Source: Alphaproteobacteria bacterium | Lineage (GTDB): Bacteria > Pseudomonadota > Alphaproteobacteria > Sphingomonadales > Emcibacteraceae | Assembly: GCA_030428615.1 (NCBI GenBank) | Contig: JAUIDN010000009.1 | Span: forward strand, 1-64,000 | Reading direction: 5' to 3' | Length of the DNA stretch: 64,000 bases | Shown: one piece after another, positions 9,213 through 18,067 of the stretch | Position numbering within the stretch: position 1 is the stretch's first letter | How the letters are laid out: the number at the start of each line of letters is the position of its first letter | The notes under the pieces: model-generated | The model's input: the letters and a program-made list of their open reading frames with translations, nothing else | Databases searched by the model: none | Told to the model about the DNA's origin: nothing | Position numbers and translations under genes: made by a program

Positions 9213-11054
9213 TTAACCGGTAATTTCCTTGACGGCGCGGTGGGCTTCTTTAATAGCCGCTTTGGTTGTCGCACTCGCCGCAGAATCGGAATTCGCTACA
9301 TGGATATTTCCAAATGGCTGACGGCCAATGACCCAGGGTTTGTCTTCTTCGGCAAATTCTTCGCCCCAAAGGAGTTCATTGCTATAAGCATAACCATGTG
9401 GCCAACGGTTCACCGTGATTGCTTCGATATCACGGTCAGCGTCGAAACCGGCTTCACCAAGGGCCTGGGTTAACTGCTCCCGCACATGACCTTCAAATTC
9501 TTCAAATGTCGTGGTGAGAATTTGGTTGCGCCCTGCGCGCCACTGGTCAGGTCCTTTGATATCCGGGAATAGCGGGACATGGCACATGTGCACAACCATG
9601 GGTTCGTCCGGGGTTTGTGATCTTTTGTAATCGCCAAGAGAGACGGGGTAAGCCAGTTCAGCCTGCTTGTAAAAACCGCCAGTAAAATAAACAAAGCTGG
9701 TTTTTAATTTATCAAATGCTTCCCAGTTACGGATAAGAACCTTTGTGTAAACAAGCGGCACTTTAACGTTAAAGGCGAGTCCTTCTTTTTGTTTTTCCGG
9801 CATTTCCGGGCAGATATACGGAATGGCGCTATTGTAACAGGCCATAATACATTTCTTCGCCCTTACTTTATGGGCATCGCCGCCATTAACATAAGTGATC
9901 TCGACATTTTTCCCGTCATTCGTATTCACAGCATGCACCACTGTACTGTTAAGTCGGATATTGATGTTGCTGTCTTTTTCGTCAAGCTTTGAATAATCGG
10001 CGCGGGTTGTCACTACGTCTTCCATGGTGGAGCCGGGCATCGCAGCTGGAATTAATTTTCGTACCAGAAGCCTCGCAATAGAGGCGTTACCATCCGGGAA
10101 ATGAAAAATATAGGGGTCATCACCGCGGCCGGAACGCATCGGAAGAGTATGGTCAACACCCGGGATGCCACCATCATAATATTGCACGGACGTTGTCGGC
10201 ACTTCTTCCATATCCACACACCAGAAGCTCATACCCCAGTGCTGATATATATTGATGACCTGCTCATCGACCTTACAATAATCACGCAGGAAGCTTGAAT
10301 ATCCCGTTTTGCGCAAGATTTTGAATTTTTCGTCGACGGGAACACCGGGCATATAGTCCACTTCAGCCGTTTGTACACGAATGAAATCGGCGCGCGCCTT
10401 ATCTGTAAGCGGGGCTTCGGCTGCAAAGTCTTCCCATGATTTTTCGCCGTATCCCGTCACATGTTTTGTTTCACCGAAATTTTCTTCGTCAAAGACGATG
10501 CTGAATCCCATGCCGCGTGAGGAATAGAGATCCTGCTGAAAAGCGTCATAAAATTTACTTAGATCGATACCAAGTTCTTTTAATAATTCAAGGGCTTCCG
10601 GTGAATATGAAGATGGCGTATCAATGGCTTCCGTGCCGCCATAACCAATACGGATATCATCACCATGCTTAAATTCATTACGTTTTGCATGGCCGCCAAA
10701 ATCGTCATGATTATCAAGAACCAGTATTTTCGCATCGGGATGCTTTTTCCTGTAAAAATAAGCCGAGGAAAGACCACTGATGCCGCCACCGACAACAACA
10801 AGGTCATATTCGTCGTCAATTTTGTTGGCATTCCAGTCTTCTCCCATCACACGGGCATGCATCGTTTCCCATGAACCATCATGACTTCCTCTAAGGCCAT
10901 TTTTGGCCGGGGGATAATAATCTTTGTCCAATGTGAAACTGTTTGGTGCGCCAAACGCCTCCGTCCATGGTGTTAGAAGAGATGCTCCCACGGTTGCGCC
11001 TATGGCGATTTGAGTGCCGTTTAAAAAATCGCGGCGTGTGATGTCTTTTTTCAT
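9213..11054 (-). CDS. Tat-exported FAD-dependent oxidoreductase, spermidine dehydrogenase-like
   Basis: 613 residues. The N-terminus carries a twin-arginine signal (TRRDFLNG, residues 6-13) followed by a hydrophobic stretch, so a folded, cofactor-loaded protein is expected in the periplasm. A Rossmann FAD motif (VVVGGGISGLSSAY, about 86-99) and GGHAKRNEF follow; the C-terminal region SDSAASATTKAA is typical of amine oxidase-like flavoproteins. Size and layout recall the spermidine dehydrogenase (SpdH) group, but the substrate cannot be read from sequence. Start ATG has GGAGAA 7 nt upstream. It lies between the PfkB-type kinase (64-bp gap) and the M24 gene (no gap). Confidence 0.75.
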   Translation of the reverse strand: MKKDITRRDFLNGTQIAIGATVGASLLTPWTEAFGAPNSFTLDKDYYPPAKNGLRGSHDGSWETMHARVMGEDWNANKIDDEYDLVVVGGGISGLSSAYFYRKKHPDAKILVLDNHDDFGGHAKRNEFKHGDDIRIGYGGTEAIDTPSSYSPEALELLKELGIDLSKFYDAFQQDLYSSRGMGFSIVFDEENFGETKHVTGYGEKSWEDFAAEAPLTDKARADFIRVQTAEVDYMPGVPVDEKFKILRKTGYSSFLRDYCKVDEQVINIYQHWGMSFWCVDMEEVPTTSVQYYDGGIPGVDHTLPMRSGRGDDPYIFHFPDGNASIARLLVRKLIPAAMPGSTMEDVVTTRADYSKLDEKDSNINIRLNSTVVHAVNTNDGKNVEITYVNGGDAHKVRAKKCIMACYNSAIPYICPEMPEKQKEGLAFNVKVPLVYTKVLIRNWEAFDKLKTSFVYFTGGFYKQAELAYPVSLGDYKRSQTPDEPMVVHMCHVPLFPDIKGPDQWRAGRNQILTTTFEEFEGHVREQLTQALGEAGFDADRDIEAITVNRWPHGYAYSNELLWGEEFAEEDKPWVIGRQPFGNIHVANSDSAASATTKAAIKEAHRAVKEITG

Positions 11055-11118
11055 TTACTATTCTCCGTATTCATATTGGAACACGGTAATTGGATTGCTG
11101 CTAAATTACAAGGACGTT

Positions 11119-11934
11119 TTATGATGGTACCGCGCCTACTTGCTGGATCGTTTCTGCCGCTACCTTCGCTCCTTTTTCAAGGGCTGCTTCAACATCATTA
11201 TCCTGCATATAGCACGACAAAAATCCGGCTGCGAAGGCATCCCCGGCACCTGTGGTGTCGATGATTTTATCAATGGCTATTGCGGGCATTTGGAATGAAT
11301 GATCACCATTAATTGCCATGCTACCACCGGCACCAAGTGTGATCACCGCCAGGATATTTTTTTCAACGCATATATCCTTAACTTTTTCAATGAGTTCTGT
11401 TTGTTCTTTTGACAAACCAAAAAAGGCGATGTCAATGTTATTGGCGTATCTATCAATCAAATCGAAGTTTGGATCGGTAGCAAAATCTGAAAAATCTACC
11501 GCAACTGTACCGTTCATTTTTATCGACATGACTTTTTCAAAAACGTTATATATTTGCCAGTAGACAGGTGTCATAATGAGATCAGCATCCATCATGATTT
11601 GTTTCTGTTTTTCGTTAATACTGAAATCTTTCAGTACGCCGGGATCATATCGGGTGAAATTTTTTTCACCACTTTTAAGTATTTCAATAAACTGAGTTGG
11701 CGTCGGGCCTTCGATCTGGTGGATATGGCATTCTATGCCGGGGACCGAGATCGCCTTCAAAGCAACCTTGGATTCGTCATCGTTACCGATTGCGGAAACA
11801 ATATGGATTTCGTGCTCTTTTGCAAAGCATCTTCGCGCCTGTCTTGTGAAATTGCCCGTGATTCCACCGGGTAGAAGCCTGTTTTCCGGCATATAACGAT
11901 CAACCCCCATGTCGCCAACGCAAACTATTTTCAT
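11119..11934 (-). CDS. PfkB-family carbohydrate kinase, fructoselysine kinase (FrlD)-like
   Basis: 271 residues. The start is set at ATG 11934 (MKIVCVGD) with GGGAGA upstream; the longer open frame runs into the preceding gene. PfkB signature DTTGAGDAFAAGF lies near the C-terminus with the catalytic Asp; a VAVDFSDF stretch, ITLGAGGS and the terminal AAETIQQVGAVP resemble E. coli FrlD, which phosphorylates fructoselysine. The ATG overlaps the stop of the BtpA-like gene in an ATGA (4 bp), indicating translational coupling. The neighbouring APC permease recalls FrlA, also an APC-family carrier, so an N-glycosylated amine substrate is possible; this is inference. Confidence 0.75.
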   Translation of the reverse strand: MKIVCVGDMGVDRYMPENRLLPGGITGNFTRQARRCFAKEHEIHIVSAIGNDDESKVALKAISVPGIECHIHQIEGPTPTQFIEILKSGEKNFTRYDPGVLKDFSINEKQKQIMMDADLIMTPVYWQIYNVFEKVMSIKMNGTVAVDFSDFATDPNFDLIDRYANNIDIAFFGLSKEQTELIEKVKDICVEKNILAVITLGAGGSMAINGDHSFQMPAIAIDKIIDTTGAGDAFAAGFLSCYMQDNDVEAALEKGAKVAAETIQQVGAVPS

Positions 11935-12716
11935 TGAAGTCTCCCGATTGACCTCATTAATCTGGCGACTTTTTCTGCGCAGACCACCTTGTTTTTCATA
12001 AGTGCGGTACCAACGATGGCACCGTCGCAATGAGAAAGAAGGTTGTTTGCGTTATCTTCGTCCGTACCGCTTCCGATAATTACCGGTATTTCACATCCTC
12101 TGCGGGCTTCGTCAAGGTCATCAATAACGGGTGCATCACCGGTTTCACGCCCACTGACAACAACAGCGTCTGCATGATGTTTTTGTGCAAGTTCGGCAGA
12201 GTGCGCCATCGTCCGGTCAATAAGCATTTTTGCATATTTCACCTGTATGTCAGCCATGATCAGAATATGTTCACCATCAATGTTTTTTCTGTGTTCAATA
12301 ACACTTTCGGGGTCAATTTTAAATTCGCCATATTCTGGACGTAACATGGGATCGACGAAATAATCAGTTCGAATAAAATCGGCATTTGCGGCCTTGGCAA
12401 CGTCAAGCGAGGCTATGGGATCATTCAGCAGAATTTCCACACCGATAACACAGTTTACCCGTGCTGCCATAACGGCTCGGGTTACTGCTGTCATCGCGGT
12501 TATGGTTTCGCGGCTTGCTTTGACGCGGTGGGGGCGATCATATTCATTTTCGATGAGTACGCCGTCGACATTGAAATTCTCAAGTATTTCAAGATCATCA
12601 AGGGCACTTTTAATGATCGCGTCCATCCCCGGCGAGCCATTATAATCGGGGAGTGGTGGTAAATGGATCATTCCTATAATTGGTTTCGGGTTTTTAAAAA
12701 GCGATTTGAACTTCAT
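11931..12716 (-). CDS. BtpA/SgcQ family TIM-barrel protein
   Basis: 261 residues beginning MKFKSLF with the typical GMIHLPPLPDYNGSPGM stretch (about 15-31), GVLIENEYDRP, and a C-terminal phosphate-binding-like VIIGSGTDEDNAN followed by DGAIVGTALM. These are hallmarks of the BtpA/SgcQ family, (beta/alpha)8 proteins of unclear catalytic role found in sugar operons and in photosystem I biogenesis of cyanobacteria. It is flanked by overlaps on both sides (TAATG with the permease, ATGA with the kinase), so it is made in step with a transporter and a sugar-type kinase. A role as aldolase/isomerase on the phosphorylated substrate is a guess. Confidence 0.75.
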   Translation of the reverse strand: MKFKSLFKNPKPIIGMIHLPPLPDYNGSPGMDAIIKSALDDLEILENFNVDGVLIENEYDRPHRVKASRETITAMTAVTRAVMAARVNCVIGVEILLNDPIASLDVAKAANADFIRTDYFVDPMLRPEYGEFKIDPESVIEHRKNIDGEHILIMADIQVKYAKMLIDRTMAHSAELAQKHHADAVVVSGRETGDAPVIDDLDEARRGCEIPVIIGSGTDEDNANNLLSHCDGAIVGTALMKNKVVCAEKVARLMRSIGRLQ

Positions 12717-14071
12717 TATGCTTTGTTCTTTGCACGTTTCAGAATGAGATAAACAGGGATTGATGTTAGCGAGAGCGCAATGCCATAAAGACTTTGTTCG
12801 GTTTTATAAATGAGCGCACTGACAATCAGAATTGACATTGTGATTATAAATATAAGAGGCACCAGCGGGTATAACGGCGTTTTAAAATCACCTTCTTTAC
12901 TGAGGCGCGGGCGAAGAATGAAAATACTGGATACGATCAGAATATTGATAAATTGAAGTGGCACCATAAGGAATGTGACAATATTTGCAAATGTTCCAAA
13001 AAACAGCAAAAAGAAGATCGCCATCGCCGCCGAATATATGATGGCACCCGACGGCACCGATGTTTTTGGCGAAAGATAGGATAGAGCATTAAAAAATGGC
13101 TTCATAAATGTTTTTGCTGCATCATCCTTAAAATCTGAAACCGTTGCGTAGTAAAGTCTTGGAATGGACATTACCAAGCCGCCGGTTGCACCGAAGATTG
13201 ATATCCAGATAAGTATCTGCATCACGTTTACGCCAGCGCTGCCGAAGGCGGCTTCTGCAACAGTTGTTGCTACAATCGTTGGATTGTCACGCATGAATTC
13301 AAGTGATACCACGCTCAGGAACGCGTAATTAATAAGAAGATAGATGCACATCACTGTCAACACACCGATACCAATGCCCAGCGGCAGATTTTTTTTCGGG
13401 TTTTTAACTTCCCCCGCCAAATGGGACGCATCAGCCCAGCCGTCATAGGTAAATAGAACGATTCCGACGCCAAGGCCAATGAATTGCATTGTGCTCCAGA
13501 TACTGACATCACTGGCGATAACGTCTGTTTGTGGTGTCCATTCAATGGGGGACGCAAAAAATATCGCTCCAATAATCAGGCCTAATATCCCCGTCAGTTT
13601 GGCGGTAGTAATAACGATCTGGGTTTTGCCGCCTTGTTCAACACCGCGCAGGTTGATGATGGCAAAAAACAAAATTGCCAGCGCTCCCCACATTAATCGA
13701 AGACTGTTATTTTCGATGCCGAGCACCTGATTAGCCAGTTCACCGAAAAATATGGCCACGCCGGCAATTGAACCCGGTCCGCTGATTAATATTTGCACCC
13801 AGCCCTGAAAAAAACCGGCAAATGGGCCGTAGGCTTCGTTCAATGAATGATACATGACTCCTGCACGCGGCAGCAGAATGGAAAGTTCGGCGAAGGTAAG
13901 GGCGCCACATAGAACAATAAACCCGCAAAGGGACCAGAAGAAATAAACCTGCCACTCGGCTTCAGCAACAGCGGCGAGTTCACCGGGCGTAAAAAACAAC
14001 CCGGAGCCGATGATATTTCCGGTTACAATTGAAAATATGGTTATAAAACCGAGTTTTCGTTGCAGGCTCAT
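12716..14071 (-). CDS. APC-superfamily amino acid/amine permease
   Basis: 451 residues with about 12 hydrophobic segments. TM1 carries the APC signature GNIIGSGLFFTPG (about 18-30) and TM6 the FTYDGWADAS region typical of LAT-like carriers. It should import an amino acid, polyamine or amino-sugar conjugate across the inner membrane. Its TAA overlaps the next gene's ATG by one base (TAATG), and the deiminase-like gene lies 10 bp upstream. The operon therefore couples uptake with catabolism. Substrate is not predictable from sequence. Confidence 0.85.
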   Translation of the reverse strand: MSLQRKLGFITIFSIVTGNIIGSGLFFTPGELAAVAEAEWQVYFFWSLCGFIVLCGALTFAELSILLPRAGVMYHSLNEAYGPFAGFFQGWVQILISGPGSIAGVAIFFGELANQVLGIENNSLRLMWGALAILFFAIINLRGVEQGGKTQIVITTAKLTGILGLIIGAIFFASPIEWTPQTDVIASDVSIWSTMQFIGLGVGIVLFTYDGWADASHLAGEVKNPKKNLPLGIGIGVLTVMCIYLLINYAFLSVVSLEFMRDNPTIVATTVAEAAFGSAGVNVMQILIWISIFGATGGLVMSIPRLYYATVSDFKDDAAKTFMKPFFNALSYLSPKTSVPSGAIIYSAAMAIFFLLFFGTFANIVTFLMVPLQFINILIVSSIFILRPRLSKEGDFKTPLYPLVPLIFIITMSILIVSALIYKTEQSLYGIALSLTSIPVYLILKRAKNKA

Positions 14072-14081
14072 GATCAGATCC

Positions 14082-15026
14082 TTAGGTTACACACATGGGC
14101 ATTGTCATGCAGTGGGCGCCGCCGTTTCCTTTAAAAAGTGTATCGGAAGGAAAGGTGGATACTTCCCAGCCATATTTGGCCATTTCACCGGCCAAGCGTG
14201 ATGCGCATTCAAACCCGATGGCTTTCTTCCCTTGTTGGGTGACTACTAAATTCAAATGACCACCACGCATTTCAGTTTCGTCGATTTCAATTATTTCAAT
14301 GTTGCGTTCCGCCAGAAATTCACCAAACATAATGTGACGTGCTTCCGCTTTTCCGGCTTCAAACAGGCGACAGGGAAGAATATTAAGCGGCGGACTATGG
14401 CAGATTGCAAGATTATCATTCAGGGTCATATACAGCCCGTCGATATGGATATGGCCGGGCGGCAAAGGCACTTCGAGGAAAAATCGGGCATTTTCGCCAA
14501 GAACCATGTTTCGCAGATCTCTTATTCCTGACTGATTTGCGCGGTCGCAGATTGACGCAACAACGGTATCTTCATTGATCATGGTAACGCCGCCGCCTTC
14601 CAGAAATGACGGGCAGTCAATTGATCCCAGTATGGGAATGCCCAGACGCTTGAGAGCGCGTCCAACCATGTTCTGATCCCCCCATCGCCCCAGCAGATGA
14701 GGTCCCATGAGAACGGCCCCCGTTTTAAATACGGCGGCCAGATCGCGGGTATAGGTCATGTTAGGACGATGTTTGATAAAGTTCAGTGCATCTTCATCAT
14801 CCTTTAGCACATCGGTTAGAAATATCGGGTCCACGCCGTGATCGTTAAAGGCTGACACCATGACGTCATATTCATTTTGAAATATTTCGCGGTTAACCGG
14901 CTCATCAAAATTAAAAATTTCAAGTGTATCTTCCGTGACAACATCGATTTCAATGCCGGGTCGGTGCATCAGCACTGATTTCAGGTTGCCATGGGCACTT
15001 TTGAGGCCCCAGGATATGTTCCCCAT
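14082..15026 (-). CDS. Arginine deiminase/amidinotransferase-superfamily hydrolase
   Basis: 314 residues; ATG 15026 (MGNISWG) chosen because AAGGAG sits 6 nt upstream, against a longer frame reaching 15080. The guanidino-modifying fold is shown by PNMTYTRD (88-95, as in arginine deiminase PNxxFTRD), FLEGGG (141-146, acidic substrate-binding residue), HIHIDG (192-197, catalytic His about 194) and a C-terminal GNGGAHCMTMP with catalytic Cys306. All elements of the Cys-His-acid machinery are present, so it is probably an active hydrolase of a guanidino or ureido substrate (dimethylarginine, arginine derivative or similar). Downstream gene is a permease at 10 bp; upstream gene is the PhyH dioxygenase. 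Confidence 0.75.
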   Translation of the reverse strand: MGNISWGLKSAHGNLKSVLMHRPGIEIDVVTEDTLEIFNFDEPVNREIFQNEYDVMVSAFNDHGVDPIFLTDVLKDDEDALNFIKHRPNMTYTRDLAAVFKTGAVLMGPHLLGRWGDQNMVGRALKRLGIPILGSIDCPSFLEGGGVTMINEDTVVASICDRANQSGIRDLRNMVLGENARFFLEVPLPPGHIHIDGLYMTLNDNLAICHSPPLNILPCRLFEAGKAEARHIMFGEFLAERNIEIIEIDETEMRGGHLNLVVTQQGKKAIGFECASRLAGEMAKYGWEVSTFPSDTLFKGNGGAHCMTMPMCVT

Positions 15027-15080
15027 TCTTTTCTCCTTTTTTGTTGGTGCGATTAATGCAGAAAGATAAGGATGTGTCAA

Positions 15081-15914
15081 TTACGAGCTATAGATTACAG
15101 GAAACCAATCTTCGCGAAGGCGATCGCCATCCTTCATATTGTGTCCGGGAAATGGGGGCGATGTTGGGCCCGGCCGGGAAATATAGCGGGCATCATCGCC
15201 AATCAGCCGCAACGAAAAGGCCCGCCGCCTTTGATCGGTGTTATTCCCACGAGCACCGTGGAGAATTTTGTAGTTAAAGGCGACGGCATCGCCCGGTTCC
15301 ATTTCCCATTCCATTATACGATATTTTTCTGGCTCGCTATCCGGGTCCGGTACCGGCATGTATTTGTCAGTATCAGGATAAAAATTCTGTTCGGATAACC
15401 AACGGGTGGGAAGTACCGGTTTTGGCCAGAGGTGCGAGCCGGCAACACATCGCAGGGTGGCGGATTTTACAGGATCCATCGGTGACCAGAAACTTACATG
15501 TTGATCACCATCGACAAAGTAATAGGGGCTGTCCTGATGCCATGGTGTCGGTTTTGATGTTCCGGGTTCCTTAACGAGGACGTGATCATGAAAAACCTGC
15601 ACCTGTTTGGATTTCATAAGTTGGGCGGCGACTGTTCCCACATCAGATTGTCTGATAACTTTTTCGAATTCAGGAATGCGCTGCCAATTGCAATAGTCGT
15701 CGAAAAAGCGGCCTTTGTCGCCCTCCGTTATATATTCGGCGGCGTAAGGGCCGGGATTTGACATGTTACGGTCAATACCAGCGCAGATTTCATCGACCCA
15801 ATCTTTGAATAGCCCGCGGATAAATACAACACCATCTTTTTGAAAGTTACTAATCAGATTTTCGTTTAACAACAGTCCTTTTCCCCTGAATGTATTTTTC
15901 TTATCCTTAATCAA
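15081..15914 (-). CDS. Phytanoyl-CoA dioxygenase (PhyH) family Fe(II)/2-oxoglutarate oxygenase
   Basis: 277 residues in the longest frame. Iron ligands are visible: HQD (H126, D128) and ILHGARGN (H219), with RRAFSLR (R231) for 2-oxoglutarate. It probably hydroxylates a small molecule such as a quaternary amine or amino-acid derivative; the family includes ectoine and other small-molecule hydroxylases. No ATG lies near the N-terminus: the frame opens with TTG 15914, and TTG 15872 with GGGGAAAAGGA upstream is an alternative that still includes the full domain. First gene of the minus-strand operon, divergent from the amidohydrolases. Confidence 0.75.
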   Translation of the reverse strand: MIKDKKNTFRGKGLLLNENLISNFQKDGVVFIRGLFKDWVDEICAGIDRNMSNPGPYAAEYITEGDKGRFFDDYCNWQRIPEFEKVIRQSDVGTVAAQLMKSKQVQVFHDHVLVKEPGTSKPTPWHQDSPYYFVDGDQHVSFWSPMDPVKSATLRCVAGSHLWPKPVLPTRWLSEQNFYPDTDKYMPVPDPDSEPEKYRIMEWEMEPGDAVAFNYKILHGARGNNTDQRRRAFSLRLIGDDARYISRPGPTSPPFPGHNMKDGDRLREDWFPVIYSS

Positions 15915-16017
15915 TAGAGGACATTAATCAATCGGAAAAATATTATTTGTTATCTTATATCGTTTGCTGTTAAGGTCATGTGTTCTAAAAGATATAACGA
16001 TGAAATATAGGGTACTG
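15915..16017. promoter_or_regulatory. Divergent promoter region of the catabolic cluster
   Basis: A ~100-bp A+T-rich interval separates the minus-strand operon from the amidohydrolase genes and must hold at least two promoters. TTATATC (15955-15961) and GATATAA (15991-15997) form an inverted pair 36 bp apart, a possible regulator site. No regulator gene is linked to the cluster. Functional assignment is inference. Confidence 0.35.
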
Positions 16018-17004
16018 ATGAGCAAAGTTATTGATGTTCATACGCATATGTATACGGCCGGTTGGCTTAAGCTGCTGAAAGCAAATGGCGGGCCGGACCT
16101 GACCGTTGAAGAAAGCCTGGATAGCCCGGAAACCGTTTTTTACAAAGGCGCCAGTTTTTGTGTGCTTGAGCCAGCCCATTTTGATTTTGAACTCAGAGTG
16201 AGGAATATGGAGAAGGCCGGGGTTGATATGGCGGTCGTATCCATGCCGCCACCCGGTGTTATCTGGGGCGATGGTGAGGTAAGCCGGGAAGCCGCCCAAA
16301 TGACCAATAATGAGTTCGCGCAGGCGCAACGGGATTTTCCGGATCATATCCGCTGGATGGCGGTTCTTCCGTGGGAACACCCTGCACTGGCCGTGGAAGA
16401 AATAAAACGCGCCTGTGATGTTGGCGCTGTGGCGGCGATTGTTCACGGTAGTATTAATGGTCGCCATCTGACGGATCCGTTTTTTGAGCCGATCTGGCAG
16501 GAGCTTGATAATCGTGCGCTTCCGGTTCTGGTGCATCCGACATTTCCGATCGGTACTGAGCTGATGGAGCTTGACCGTTATGCGCTTATTGCGTCCACGG
16601 GGTTTATGATTGATACGACCCTTTGTGTGTCGAAGATGATTTTCGACGGTTTCTTTGACCGTTTTCCCAACCTTAAACTGATTGCGTCACATGCGGGGGC
16701 AACGCTTCCGTATCTAGCGGGGCGTTTTGACCGGGTTTATGATACGACCGCGAGGGCGAAGGTGAAAATCAGCAAACCGCCGAGCGAGTATTTAAAGCAT
16801 ATTTATTACGATGCAGTGACTTATGCGCAGGAATCATTGGAACTTTGTGTGCATGTCGGTGGCGCCGGACATGTGATGTACGGGTCGGATTATCCCTTTA
16901 ATCTTGGGGACATGGAAGGATGCCTTGGGCGGGTGAATAACTTACCCGAAGACATTAAACATAAAGTTCGCGGCGAAAATGCACAGCGTATCTTTGATTT
17001 ATAA
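16018..17004 (+). CDS. ACMSD-type amidohydrolase (metal-dependent hydrolase/decarboxylase)
   Basis: 328 residues starting MSKVIDVHTH; ATG 16018 has AGGG 5 nt upstream and aligns with the paralogue's start. TIM-barrel amidohydrolase_2 features: HTH metal pair (about residues 8-10), PVLVHPTFPIG (His), LIASHAGATLPYLAGR (His) and YGSDYPF (Asp). Members of this group are hydrolases or non-oxidative decarboxylases of aromatic or acyl acids such as ACMS or gamma-resorcylate. Followed after 68 bp by a close paralogue (17073-18053). Both probably act on intermediates of the divergent operon (inference). Confidence 0.8.
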   Translation: MSKVIDVHTHMYTAGWLKLLKANGGPDLTVEESLDSPETVFYKGASFCVLEPAHFDFELRVRNMEKAGVDMAVVSMPPPGVIWGDGEVSREAAQMTNNEFAQAQRDFPDHIRWMAVLPWEHPALAVEEIKRACDVGAVAAIVHGSINGRHLTDPFFEPIWQELDNRALPVLVHPTFPIGTELMELDRYALIASTGFMIDTTLCVSKMIFDGFFDRFPNLKLIASHAGATLPYLAGRFDRVYDTTARAKVKISKPPSEYLKHIYYDAVTYAQESLELCVHVGGAGHVMYGSDYPFNLGDMEGCLGRVNNLPEDIKHKVRGENAQRIFDL

Positions 17005-17072
17005 CCTGGTATGACGGATGCATCGAAGGTGCGGCCAATATCGTTTATATTTTAAGTATTTGGAGTTTAAAA

Positions 17073-18053
17073 ATGACAGTTATTGATGTTCACACACATG
17101 CTTATACCCGCGAATGGTATGAAATTTTACGGAAAAATGGCGGTGATTATAATATCCAGTTACGCCCGGACGGTAAGGAGGAAATATTCAAGAAAAATAC
17201 GCCTGTTGCTTTTCCGCAGCCGGGGCATTTTGATTATGACCTGCGTATTAAGCAAATGGATGCAACGGGCATTGATATTTCGATTGTCTCGCTGACGTGC
17301 CCGAATGTTTATTGGGGCGGCGAGGAAATAAGCTGCGCCGCGGCCATTGCATCAAATGACAGTATGGTAGAAGCGCAGAATAAATATCCTGACCGGATAA
17401 GGTGGTATACGTCGCTGCCATGGGAATATCCGAAGCGGGCCGTTGAAGAGCTTAAAAGGTCATGTGATCTTGGGGCCAGTGGGGTCATGGTGCTGGCTAA
17501 TATCGCGGGGCGCAGCTTAACGGATCCGTTTTTTGCTGATATCTGGGCGGAAATTGACCGGCGCGGCCTACCGGTTCTGGTGCATCCTACCGATCCGCCC
17601 GGCGCGCTTTCGATGGATATGGGAAGCTATGATCTAAGTTGGTCTGTCGGGTTTATGTTCGATACGACGCTTGCGGTGACGAGAATGATTTTTGACGGGT
17701 TTTTTGACAAATACCCCAAGCTGAAATTAATTGCGTCACATGGTGGCGGGGCGCTGCCGTACCTTGTTGGCCGTTTTGAAAAAGGTGATGAGGTGGAGCT
17801 TCCGGAACGAAGGGTCATGAAACGAAAGCCGACAGATTACCTTAGCCATATTTACTATGACTGCATAAATTATGACGCGCGTGCCATGCAGTATCTGATA
17901 TCGATCGTTGGTCATGAACGTGTTATGTTTGGTACCGACTGGCCGCATCAGGTTTTTGATACAGCAGGTGCCTTTGCCAATACGGCCACGTTACCCGATG
18001 ATCAGTGTCAGGCCGTGCGGTCAGCAAACGCAAAGAAGGTCTTTAATATTTAA
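17073..18053 (+). CDS. ACMSD-type amidohydrolase, paralogue of the upstream gene
   Basis: 326 residues starting MTVIDVHTHAYT, with TGGAG upstream. It keeps the metal ligands: HTH, VLVHPTDPPG, LIASHGGGALPYLVGR and FGTDWPH. It aligns end to end with the 16018-17004 product, roughly half the positions being identical by eye, so it arose by tandem duplication with divergence; a heteromer or sequential steps are both possible. Its last ~27 codons recur in degenerate form at 19044-19127, beyond the inserted minus-strand gene. Confidence 0.8.
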   Translation: MTVIDVHTHAYTREWYEILRKNGGDYNIQLRPDGKEEIFKKNTPVAFPQPGHFDYDLRIKQMDATGIDISIVSLTCPNVYWGGEEISCAAAIASNDSMVEAQNKYPDRIRWYTSLPWEYPKRAVEELKRSCDLGASGVMVLANIAGRSLTDPFFADIWAEIDRRGLPVLVHPTDPPGALSMDMGSYDLSWSVGFMFDTTLAVTRMIFDGFFDKYPKLKLIASHGGGALPYLVGRFEKGDEVELPERRVMKRKPTDYLSHIYYDCINYDARAMQYLISIVGHERVMFGTDWPHQVFDTAGAFANTATLPDDQCQAVRSANAKKVFNI

Positions 18054-18067
18054 AAAAGGGACCCATT

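Noticed and set aside
15072-15398. Plus-strand 108-codon open frame
   Set aside because: Antisense to the PhyH gene, which shows intact iron ligands.
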